A stretch of 64,000 bases of DNA from Hyphomicrobiales bacterium (lineage in GTDB: Bacteria; Pseudomonadota; Alphaproteobacteria; Rhizobiales; JACESI01), in contig JBDWKL010000046.1 in NCBI GenBank assembly GCA_039973685.1, positions 1-64,000 on the forward strand, written 5' to 3'. The translations under genes and the position numbers were made by a program. Below, in pieces: positions 9,816 to 17,919 of the stretch (positions are counted from its first letter, which is position 1; each line of letters starts with the position of its first letter). Under the pieces are notes generated by a model. It did not search any database, had not been told where the DNA came from, and saw nothing but the letters and a program-made list of their open reading frames with translations.

Positions 9816-10801
9816 AGTTGGCTGATCAATTGACAAAAGCACAAGAACCTCAGCCGCCAATTTCGCATCGATTTGAATTATATGGGCTGAAATTTCTACG
9901 CGCCATTTTGCTCGCCTTACGAATAGATGCGGCTTCTTGGGTGATGGGGAAAGTGTGGCGATTAATTGGCCCCCTCAATGTTCGCCATAAAAGAGTATTA
10001 CGGCATATGGAATGGGCGCTTGGGGATGAAACCACGCCCTCGCAGCGCGATAAAATTGCGCGTGACATGTGGGAGAATTTGGGACGCACATTTGCTGAAG
10101 CGCTTATTGTCGACAAAATCGTTCAAGACCGAAGCCGCATCCAAGTTGACCAAGCTGTACTTTCTCAATGGACAGATAGCGGCGACAAAGCTGCTGTATT
10201 CATGAGCCATCACTTCGGCAATTGGGAACTTAATGCGGTCCCTGCTTTATGGCACACAGATCACGATGTTTTGGGCGTTTATAAGCGGGTTAAAAATCGA
10301 TTGGTCGAAGATTGGTTCAAATCAATCCGTGATGAACTTTATAAAGGTGGCCTTTATACTGAAAGCGACAAGCCTGCCCGCACCATATTACAGAAGCTTC
10401 GCAAAGGGGTGAGCTTCGCAATGATCTCTGATTTGCGCGATGGTAAAGGCGTTGATGTCGACTTGTTTGGTATGCCCACAAAAGTATCCATATTTCCCAC
10501 TAGCTTAGCGGTGAAGGTTGGCTTGCCTGTATTCTTAACTCAAATTCGGCGAACTAATGGTGCTAATTTCACGTTGGATATGGTCAAAATCGACATTGAG
10601 AAATCAGGCGATCAACAACATGATATTGAAACACTAACACAAGCCTGCCACAGCCAGTTTGAAGAATGGATAAAAGATCAACCAGAACAGTGGATGTGGG
10701 CGCCTTACCGTTGGAAGGGTCGTTATGAAGGCGACGAAAAACCAATGTCATGGACAAAATTTAATGCAAAAAATGAAACCGCAGGATCCAGTTCGTCTTG
10801 A
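9812..10801 (+). CDS. lysophospholipid/lipid A acyltransferase (LpxL/HtrB superfamily)
   Basis: A 329-residue inner-membrane-associated acyltransferase. The catalytic HX4E motif is His134-Glu139 in SHHFGNWEL, followed by a region typical of the family (VLGVYKRVKNRLVEDW) and the C-terminal WMWAPYRWKGR. Family members transfer acyl chains to Kdo2-lipid A or similar lipids. The gene starts with TTG inside the stop of the upstream hydroxylase gene (TTGA overlap); a TTG at 9818 is an alternative. A pairing with a UbiH-type enzyme is not the usual lipid A context, so the substrate could be a different lipid such as an ornithine-type lipid. Confidence 0.75.
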   Translation: MKLADQLTKAQEPQPPISHRFELYGLKFLRAILLALRIDAASWVMGKVWRLIGPLNVRHKRVLRHMEWALGDETTPSQRDKIARDMWENLGRTFAEALIVDKIVQDRSRIQVDQAVLSQWTDSGDKAAVFMSHHFGNWELNAVPALWHTDHDVLGVYKRVKNRLVEDWFKSIRDELYKGGLYTESDKPARTILQKLRKGVSFAMISDLRDGKGVDVDLFGMPTKVSIFPTSLAVKVGLPVFLTQIRRTNGANFTLDMVKIDIEKSGDQQHDIETLTQACHSQFEEWIKDQPEQWMWAPYRWKGRYEGDEKPMSWTKFNAKNETAGSSSS

Positions 10802-10862
10802 CATTTCGGCTTCAAAGCCCAAGTTTAAACAGTAATCTCCCGTAAGAAGGCTCATTTAGAAA

Positions 10863-11201
10863 ATGAATTTGAGTGCCCCAAAAACTGCCCGTTTTCAGAT
10901 TGGTCAGGTCGTTAAACACCGTATCTTCGATTTTCGGGGTGTTATTTTTGATATTGATCCTGAATTCGGCAATACAGAGGAATGGTGGTTGTCCATTCCA
11001 GAAGATGTTCGCCCTCGTAAAGACCAACCGTTTTACCACCTCCTCGCTGAAAATGAGGAAACTGAGTATATTGCCTATGTGTCTGAGCAAAATTTGCTCA
11101 TTGATGGAACAGGCCTACCTGTTCGGCATCCACAAATTCCAGAGGTCTTTGGCGAATTGCGCGATGGTGTTTATGAAAACAATAACCAGATCTTGCATTA
11201 A
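10863..11201 (+). CDS. hspQ: HspQ / YccV-like hemimethylated-DNA-binding protein
   Basis: A 112-residue small protein with the YccV fold: FQIGQVVKHRIFDFRGVIFD at the start, then PFYHLLAENEETEYIAYVSEQNL. In E. coli HspQ is a heat-shock protein that modulates Lon and destabilises mutant DnaA; DNA binding has also been reported. The gene is monocistronic, followed at once by a strong terminator. The upstream neighbour ends 61 bases before it. Confidence 0.85.
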   Translation: MNLSAPKTARFQIGQVVKHRIFDFRGVIFDIDPEFGNTEEWWLSIPEDVRPRKDQPFYHLLAENEETEYIAYVSEQNLLIDGTGLPVRHPQIPEVFGELRDGVYENNNQILH

Positions 11202-11229
11202 GCGCTTAGATTTCAGTTTCTACCCATAA

Positions 11230-11256
11230 AAAAACCGGCAATTGATGCCGGTTTTT
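11230..11256. terminator. bidirectional rho-independent terminator
   Basis: The arms AAAAACCGGCA and TGCCGGTTTTT flank a five-base loop, with an A-run and T-run on opposite sides. The hairpin lies between the convergent hspQ and the ialB-family gene and probably serves both. Confidence 0.9.
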
Positions 11257-11289
11257 GTTTTTGTTCAAACGTAATTTGAAGATCACGTC

Positions 11290-11934
11290 TTACTCAGAAG
11301 CGGCTTCTTCTTTTTTCTTTTCTTCAAGCAAACGTTGACGCGCTTCATCGGCCTTACGTTGAAGTTTTTGTTGAAGCGTTTCTGTTTTTTCCTGCAGTTC
11401 TTTCGGATCGATTGGGTCGCCATCATAGGCAGCGGTAAAGCCTGATAATGTCACCTTGAATCCAGCCTGTTTACGGGCTTGATCAATTCCAACGATATTC
11501 ATCTCGTTGCCGCGCTTCAAACTACCAATAAATTTACTGCCTAAGGTTGTTTCTGCAATACATGCTTGCGGTGTGCAAACTTGAAATTTGGCAGTGCCAA
11601 TATTTGTTTTATCAACTTGAATACGCATACCAGGCTGAATCAATAATCCAGGAGGCATAATAATTGATAACAGTTTTTTGGCGGCACCCTTTTGTTCAAC
11701 AATCCGAACCTGCGCAATCGGTTTTTGTTCTGGGCTGAGAACTTGAATGTTCATGACACAAATTTCTTTTTTCGTGTCTTTGTTAACTTCACAAATTTTG
11801 AGCCAAGGATTGTTGGCTGGCTTTTTAGCAGCCGCTTCTTCTGTTTTTTCTTGAGCACTTGCACCGCCAATTGCGATGGTTGCACCGAGCGCGATGCTCA
11901 TTACCGATTTTAATGTCCACGACATTACAGTCAT
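11290..11934 (-). CDS. invasion-associated locus B (IalB) family periplasmic protein
   Basis: A 214-residue exported protein with a signal peptide (ending GGASAQ) and the IalB core: WLKICEVNKDTKKEIC, a central strand region, and VCTPQACIAE. The four Cys probably form two disulphides. The last 40 residues are a highly charged Lys/Glu-rich helix, a tail often seen in this family in Hyphomicrobiales. In Bartonella, IalB affects erythrocyte invasion, but most members are in free-living bacteria and the general role is unknown. The gene is single and shares a terminator with hspQ. Confidence 0.85.
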   Translation of the reverse strand: MTVMSWTLKSVMSIALGATIAIGGASAQEKTEEAAAKKPANNPWLKICEVNKDTKKEICVMNIQVLSPEQKPIAQVRIVEQKGAAKKLLSIIMPPGLLIQPGMRIQVDKTNIGTAKFQVCTPQACIAETTLGSKFIGSLKRGNEMNIVGIDQARKQAGFKVTLSGFTAAYDGDPIDPKELQEKTETLQQKLQRKADEARQRLLEEKKKEEAASE

Positions 11935-12215
11935 ATAAACCTCTTGTATTGGATCCTACCAAGCTTGTTGCTTATCTAGAGATTGACGTAGCCTAAAATA
12001 AGGCAGCTTTAAACTTCGCTACCACAATTCTTTTGCTTAAACCACCCAAAACGGTGTGATCGCAGGACCGTGTGTTGGGCGCCAATTTATCGGTGAAAGC
12101 AATTAATGTTGATTATCACCTTTGTTTCAATCGAAAAACTGGTTCATCATTAGACAGCGATTCGGAAAACGTGGCGTCCCTGATTGACTGCAATAACCAA
12201 TTATTTGAGGTGATA

Positions 12216-14048
12216 TTGACCAACCGTTCGATAAATATGGCGACATTCTATGTCTTGATGATGGCAGTGCTCGTTTGGCCGCAATTTGGTTTGGCGAACG
12301 ACAACGGACCTGTACATGGCATTTCAATGCACGGAACGCCGACGCTTGCCGTTGATTTCACTCATCTTCCCTATGCAAACGTTGACGCACCTAAGGGCGG
12401 CAAAATCACCTATGGGGTTAGAGGATCGTTTGACAGCGTAAATCCATTCATCCTGCGCGGCCAAAAAGTCGGCGGATTGCGAGATGGTTTTTATGGCAAC
12501 AATGTCTATGAGAGCCTCTTGATGCGGAACCGCGATGAACCCTTCACCATGTACGGCTTGCTTGCTGAGAGTGTCGTGACACCGGATGATCGGTCTTACA
12601 TTGAGTTCAAGATTAATCCAAAAGCAGCGTTCTCAGATGGACACCCAGTAACGGCGGATGATGTCATTTTTTCAGCCGAGCTGTTAGCCGAAAAAGGTCG
12701 TCCTAACTATCAAAAATATTATTCAAAAATTGCCTCAATCGATAAAATTGATGAGCGCACCGTCCGCATTGTATTCAACGACGAAGCTGATCGAGAAATT
12801 CCTTTGTTGCTTGGGCTCCTCCCTATTTTGCCAGAACACGCAATCGACAAAGAAACCTTCGATAAAACGACACTTACGCCCATACTTGGCAGCGGACCTT
12901 ATGTTTTATCCAAAGTTGAACAAGGAACCAGCGTAACGCTCACTCGCAATCCAGATTATTGGGCCAAAGACCTGCCGATCAAACAGGGGCTCCATAATTT
13001 TGATACGATTGAATTTACGTATTATCGTGACAAGAACGCATTGTTTGAAGCGTTTAAGAAAGGCATTGTTGATGTCTATTTTGAATCCAACCCAGACAAT
13101 TGGAAAACTGCCTATGGTGGAGGCGCACTCGCAGAGGGCCGAATTACTCAATCGGAAGTAACACCGCGCAGTTCAACTGGTTTGCGTGGTTATGCGTTCA
13201 ACACACGAAGACCTAATTTTATGAACATCAAAATACGCGAAGCGCTAACGATGCTTTTTGATTTTGAATGGATGAATTCAAATTTGTTCAACAAAGGCTT
13301 CCAACGCACTGAAAGCTTTTTCCACGGCTCCAATCTTTCTAGTATCGGCGTTGCGGCCTCTGCTCACGAGAGAGAGCTATTAAAAGATCATATCGACCTA
13401 ATAAGACCCGATATTTTGGATGGAACGTTCCTGCAAACAAAGAGCGATGGTTCTGGACGAGATCGCACAATCTTACGCAAAGCGCTCGGCCTATTTCGTG
13501 AAGCTGGTTACTCTCTCAAAAATCGGATTATGGTCGATGCCCAAGGCAAACCATTTGAAATTGAACTGCTACTGCCCGGCGGCTCATCGTCGGAGCGAAT
13601 TGCTCTTTCTTACGCCGCTAATCTGCGTAACTTAGGGATCGATTTAAACATCAGAAATGTTGATGCGGCGCAATTTGAAGAACGCCGCAAGAATTTTGAT
13701 TTTGATATGATTTCGTGGCGTTGGAACGGTTCCTTATCGCCTGGCAATGAACAGTATTTTCGCTGGAGCAGTCCCTTCGCCGATCGCAAGGGATCATACA
13801 ATTTTTCCGGCGTTAAAAACCCAGGTGTCGATGCGATGATTGATGAGCTTTTGAAAGCTCGCAAGCGCGAAGATTTCGTGGATGCAGTACGCGCATTGGA
13901 CCGCCTCTTAGTTTCCGGCTTTTACGTGCTTCCTCATTATCACCTTGGCAACCAGTTGATTGCGCTGAGCAGCCATATTCACATGCCCGATTATTCATCA
14001 CTATACGGCACACAGCCTACAACATGGTGGGCGGAGAAAAACAAATGA
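12216..14048 (+). CDS. extracellular solute-binding protein family 5 (YejA/microcin C-type)
   Basis: A periplasmic binding protein of about 610 residues resembling YejA, the oligopeptide/microcin C receptor of YejABEF. I prefer the TTG at 12216 because GAGG lies five bases upstream and the resulting N-terminus, MTNRSINMATFYVLMM, gives the signal peptide a positive charge; the ATG at 12237 leaves none. Cleavage is likely after FGLA. The SBP_bac_5 core follows (APKGGKITYGVRGSFDSVNP and SDGHPVTADDVIFSAE). No permease or ATPase genes (yejB, E, F) follow. Instead the stop overlaps the next start as ATGA, tying it to the AMP-ligase-like gene. A weak possible -35 element, TTGACG, lies at 11983. Confidence 0.85.
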   Translation: MTNRSINMATFYVLMMAVLVWPQFGLANDNGPVHGISMHGTPTLAVDFTHLPYANVDAPKGGKITYGVRGSFDSVNPFILRGQKVGGLRDGFYGNNVYESLLMRNRDEPFTMYGLLAESVVTPDDRSYIEFKINPKAAFSDGHPVTADDVIFSAELLAEKGRPNYQKYYSKIASIDKIDERTVRIVFNDEADREIPLLLGLLPILPEHAIDKETFDKTTLTPILGSGPYVLSKVEQGTSVTLTRNPDYWAKDLPIKQGLHNFDTIEFTYYRDKNALFEAFKKGIVDVYFESNPDNWKTAYGGGALAEGRITQSEVTPRSSTGLRGYAFNTRRPNFMNIKIREALTMLFDFEWMNSNLFNKGFQRTESFFHGSNLSSIGVAASAHERELLKDHIDLIRPDILDGTFLQTKSDGSGRDRTILRKALGLFREAGYSLKNRIMVDAQGKPFEIELLLPGGSSSERIALSYAANLRNLGIDLNIRNVDAAQFEERRKNFDFDMISWRWNGSLSPGNEQYFRWSSPFADRKGSYNFSGVKNPGVDAMIDELLKARKREDFVDAVRALDRLLVSGFYVLPHYHLGNQLIALSSHIHMPDYSSLYGTQPTTWWAEKNK

Positions 14049-15745
14049 TCCTCGCAGATGACAACACAATAAAAGATCATGTTTCCAAAGGGTTATGGGG
14101 CTCTGAGAGCCAAGACTTTAGTTTGGCTGGATTGTTGGCCAAATGTGCGAACGAACGTCCTGACCACGTGGCTGTATGTGATGATTTTCGTTCAGAAAAA
14201 TGGTCTCAACACCAACCAAGACAACTTACGTGGCGCGCGCTTAATCAAGAGGTAGAAACACTCGCTCTATTCTTCCGCGGACTTGGATTACCAGAAGACG
14301 CCGTTATCGCCACTTACGGTGCAAACACTGTCGATTTTTATGCAACAATTCTTGCGATACATCGCGCTGGTTTCGTTGCCGCACCTCTACCACTGTATTG
14401 GCGTGAACATGAATTAAGCGCTTATTGTCGCGAAACAGAAATCAGTATGCTCATAGCGGCTGACCGCGTGGAAGACGATGAGCCAGCTCTGCGCATTCGC
14501 GATTTGTCTCAAGACCTGCTTGATGTCAAATACGTATTTGGTTTTGGGAGTAATTTGCCAGATGGTGTTTTGAATGTTGGCGAGATTTTAAAATCAATCG
14601 GAGGAATGGTTGAAGCTGCCGATCCCCTACCCCTGCCAGATCCTAATGCGGTGGTTAGTATTCACCCTGCAGATCTTGATTGGAACAAGACTGAAACTGT
14701 TCTGCCCCGCTCTTCCAATCAATGGCTTGCACTTGAACAAGCTTGTTTCGCCGATCAAGATACAAAGCCAATCACAACCCTTAATCCATACGCATTATCG
14801 GGTCTAACCGGCTTTTTAATCAGTATCGTTCAAGGGCTGAAATCTGGAAACAAAACGCAATTACACCACTACCACAACGAGCACAGCCTCAAATATGCGC
14901 TCAACCAATGTGACGCGACACGAATTGTCGTGCCGGGTGCTCTGACTGACGCAATGGCCGCTCTTGATTCAACGGATGAAAAGCAGGTGTGCCTCGTTTG
15001 GAAGAACCATGAAGCGGCAACGAAACAAGCGTCATCTCTACCAAATTGCCGTTCCATTTTTGATCTTACAGTTTTGAATAATGTTGGGGCAATCACGCAA
15101 ACACGAAACGCAGGCGACTTAAGCTGCGCTCCTCTTCCTCTCGATGCTGATAATAACGCGGTGAGTTTGAGCATCAAAGGCGCCACGGGCAAAGTGCAAG
15201 CGGTTAAAACGGGCGGCGAACTTGTAATGACAGGTGCTGCTATCCCGACTGACCTTTATCCTACAAACAACGAACACCGCGCATTAAGGCGGCTACGCAA
15301 CAAGAATAAAGATAACTTTGCCAGCACCCACCTTGCCTGTCGGTTTGCCGATGAAAACAAAGAAACGGTAGAACCAATCGGTTTCTTACCAGACTGCATT
15401 TTCCATTCGGGCCAATGTGTCTTGCGTGAAGATTTGGAAAAAACATTTCGCTCGATCGAAGGTATTGAAGACCTCGCTTTATACCATGACACAATGAACG
15501 ACACGCTTAACCTTGCTATTGTTCTTGAACGTGGAAGAGCGATGACAGTGGCAACGTTTGAACATCACTTGAAACAGAAAAACCTGTCCCTCACCAAGTA
15601 TCCTGACATAATTATTGAAGTCGACAAGATTGAAACCGGCCCCACGGGCATGGCTGATACAAAGGCGTTACAGGGGATTTTCGAGGAAGATGCCGTACAC
15701 ATCTATGAGCTTGAGAAAAAAATCAATTTACTGAAATCTGCCTAA
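14045..15745 (+). CDS. ANL-fold (acyl-CoA synthetase/AMP-ligase-like) protein lacking catalytic motifs
   Basis: A 566-residue protein. The N-terminus has the adenylate-forming fold (LTWRALNQEVETLALFF, YATILAIHRAGFVAAPLP). The glycine/serine-rich P-loop that should follow near residues 190-220 is missing. The TGD motif region reads THLACRFADENKET, and the C-terminal PTGK lysine motif is PTGM (Met536). All three are normally needed for adenylation, so this is probably a pseudoenzyme used for binding or regulation. The ATG at 14045 has GGAG seven bases upstream and overlaps the stop of the binding-protein gene (ATGA), indicating translational coupling. Substrate unknown. Confidence 0.75.
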   Translation: MILADDNTIKDHVSKGLWGSESQDFSLAGLLAKCANERPDHVAVCDDFRSEKWSQHQPRQLTWRALNQEVETLALFFRGLGLPEDAVIATYGANTVDFYATILAIHRAGFVAAPLPLYWREHELSAYCRETEISMLIAADRVEDDEPALRIRDLSQDLLDVKYVFGFGSNLPDGVLNVGEILKSIGGMVEAADPLPLPDPNAVVSIHPADLDWNKTETVLPRSSNQWLALEQACFADQDTKPITTLNPYALSGLTGFLISIVQGLKSGNKTQLHHYHNEHSLKYALNQCDATRIVVPGALTDAMAALDSTDEKQVCLVWKNHEAATKQASSLPNCRSIFDLTVLNNVGAITQTRNAGDLSCAPLPLDADNNAVSLSIKGATGKVQAVKTGGELVMTGAAIPTDLYPTNNEHRALRRLRNKNKDNFASTHLACRFADENKETVEPIGFLPDCIFHSGQCVLREDLEKTFRSIEGIEDLALYHDTMNDTLNLAIVLERGRAMTVATFEHHLKQKNLSLTKYPDIIIEVDKIETGPTGMADTKALQGIFEEDAVHIYELEKKINLLKSA

Positions 15746-15820
15746 CTCATTCAATTTGTCTCGATTGTTTTCACTGAACTTTTAAAGTTCGTCGGTATAG
15801 TTTCGCTACTTAGTATCTGT

Positions 15821-17143
15821 ATGACGGTTTTTGTAATGGTTCGAAACATCAACGCATTGCTTATTCAATGCACACCCAGTGGTCTCAACGACACGTCTCA
15901 ATCGCTCGTTAAATTACAACGATTTGGGATAGGGTTAGAAGCAATCATTACAGACAAAAAGCCTGATCTGAGCGCTGTGGAAGCTGTTCCGGATATCATA
16001 ATCCTTAATGCTATTGATGATGACCATCATGAAAAACTTGTGCAAGTTGCCGCTGATTTGCGGGAGGCAAAATTAATTGAAAACCTGCCAGTGGTGGTTA
16101 TCGGACCGATTTCACGTTTTGCAGATTTTGATGTCGATGCTCACCTAGATCACAGAGCACCAGCAAACGTCCTTGCCCAAAAATTGAAGCACACGATCCG
16201 GTTGCATTCAATGAAGACCGAGTACAATCACCGCTTCCATACAATATCGACCTTTGGTGTTAAGACCGAGAACTTGTCAGACACATCACTCAATAATGTC
16301 ACTCGATTGCTGGTTGTTGGTAAGGGTGAACGTTATTTCGAATTAGCAGGCCTCTTCCAAGGTGAGGCGCAATTGCGAGCTGTCGGCAGCTTTGAAGAAG
16401 CCCGCCCTGAGCTTGAAAGCAACACTTATGATTGTTTGGTTGTTGATAGTGTGAGCACCGCAGATCTGACGGTTTCCGCGCTGAAAGATTTTAAATTCAA
16501 CGCAAAGTTTTTCAATTTCCCTGTGGTGATATTCCAAGAAGGGTTACATGAGGTTGCTCAGCAAGAATTCTTGCAATGCAGTGGATGCGCCCTGTTTGAT
16601 CTTCATTCTACGGCAAAAGAAGTTGTCACCCATATCAAGACCGTGGTTGAGGGCGAAGATATACGCAAAGGTTTGTTGAGAGCCTTTAGTTCCGATGCAT
16701 TCCTCTCCATCAAGGATGAAATGACAGGCTTACCAAGTTTGAATTTCTTCGAACGACATTTGGAACGACTAGCCAATCAAAGCACGGCTTGGAACCAACC
16801 TCTCACCTTTGGTGTATTCCAAGTGCATCCAATGCTCACCACTGGCGTGGATGAAGGCGACGAGATTGTTATAAATCTCATGCGCCAAGTCGGACAAACC
16901 ATCCATTCGCTCATGCGTGCAGAGGACATTGCCACCTATTTAGGCGATGGACGATTTGTTGTCGCTACGCCCAACACATCAGGTTTGTCGATCTCCGCGC
17001 TAATTGGTCGTATAGGTTCCGTTATCAAGATGACTGAATTTCATATCGGTAGCGATACATCGCGTGTTGATGTGGATAGCCACTATTTTGACAATACGAA
17101 GTCGAAATCTGCGCCTGAAATTATGCAACGATTGTACGCATAA
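15821..17143 (+). CDS. PleD-like protein with degenerate receiver and GGDEF domains
   Basis: A 440-residue protein with the overall layout of PleD: two receiver-like domains, then a diguanylate-cyclase-like domain. In the first receiver the phospho-acceptor position reads DIIILNAIDDD (Asn63). The cyclase domain keeps an entry motif (DEMTGLPSLNFFERH) but the signature is GDGRF at residues 375-379 instead of GG[DE]EF, and the C-terminus is short. It is therefore unlikely to make cyclic di-GMP. Binding of the nucleotide, or dimerisation with an active partner, is possible. Starts at 15821 and 15836 are both plausible, neither with a good ribosome binding site. It lies 75 bases after the AMP-ligase-like gene. 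Confidence 0.7.
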   Translation: MTVFVMVRNINALLIQCTPSGLNDTSQSLVKLQRFGIGLEAIITDKKPDLSAVEAVPDIIILNAIDDDHHEKLVQVAADLREAKLIENLPVVVIGPISRFADFDVDAHLDHRAPANVLAQKLKHTIRLHSMKTEYNHRFHTISTFGVKTENLSDTSLNNVTRLLVVGKGERYFELAGLFQGEAQLRAVGSFEEARPELESNTYDCLVVDSVSTADLTVSALKDFKFNAKFFNFPVVIFQEGLHEVAQQEFLQCSGCALFDLHSTAKEVVTHIKTVVEGEDIRKGLLRAFSSDAFLSIKDEMTGLPSLNFFERHLERLANQSTAWNQPLTFGVFQVHPMLTTGVDEGDEIVINLMRQVGQTIHSLMRAEDIATYLGDGRFVVATPNTSGLSISALIGRIGSVIKMTEFHIGSDTSRVDVDSHYFDNTKSKSAPEIMQRLYA

Positions 17144-17267
17144 CACACCAGCCATACTTTTCTTACGAACTTGATAGTTCACAAGCGCGCCTGATGTCTC
17201 TATAAGACCCCTTATAATTAATCTGGCGCTCTTTTAGCCTGATAAAATACTGGCTTAGGAGAACCCC

Positions 17268-17918
17268 ATGCAAACCAAACCAATCATTGTTGATGTTGTT
17301 TCTGATGTAATGTGCCCTTGGTGCTATATTGGCAAACGTCGATTGGAAAAAGCATTGGAGCTTGCTGGCAATATTGACGTGGAAATTCGCTGGCGGCCTT
17401 TTCAGTTGGATGGCACTATTCCAGAAAACGGCATGTCTCGCAGCGAGTACCTATCAAACAAATTCGGCGGCGACGAACGGGCGAAGCAGGTTTATTCACA
17501 AATCGAAGAAGCCGGGGAAGCTGAAGAGCTGCCATTCGCATTTGATCTCATCGAAAAATCGCCCAACACACTCAATGCTCACCGCCTTATTCGCTGGTCG
17601 CAGACAACTGACAATCAAAATGCTTTGGTCGAAATTTTGTTCCGCATGTTCTTCATTGACGGCGCAGACATTGGTGACAAAGAAATTCTTGCAAATGCGG
17701 CAGAAGAAGCGGGCATGGACCGTGATGTTGTTGAACGCCTCTTTGATGGTGACAACGACATGAAAGAGGTTAAGGCCGAAATTGCTCACGCACAGCAAAT
17801 TGGCGTAACAGGTGTACCGTGTTTCATTATTGATGAGAAATACGCCGTTATGGGTGCTCAGCAGCCAGAAACACTTGCTCAAGCGCTAGAACAAGCTTTG
17901 GCTGAACGCGACGCCTAG
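17268..17918 (+). CDS. DsbA-family FrnE-like oxidoreductase
   Basis: A 216-residue cytoplasmic thioredoxin-fold protein of the FrnE/2-hydroxychromene-2-carboxylate isomerase group. The CxxC is CPWC in VVSDVMCPWCYIGKRRLEKA, and the C-terminal cis-Pro loop reads GVTGVPCFIIDEKYAVMGAQ. There is no signal peptide. FrnE of Deinococcus is a disulphide oxidoreductase involved in oxidative stress tolerance; function here is inferred from the family. GGAG lies nine bases before the ATG. The gene converges on mfd with one base between the stop codons. Confidence 0.85.
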   Translation: MQTKPIIVDVVSDVMCPWCYIGKRRLEKALELAGNIDVEIRWRPFQLDGTIPENGMSRSEYLSNKFGGDERAKQVYSQIEEAGEAEELPFAFDLIEKSPNTLNAHRLIRWSQTTDNQNALVEILFRMFFIDGADIGDKEILANAAEEAGMDRDVVERLFDGDNDMKEVKAEIAHAQQIGVTGVPCFIIDEKYAVMGAQQPETLAQALEQALAERDA

Positions 17919-17919
17919 T

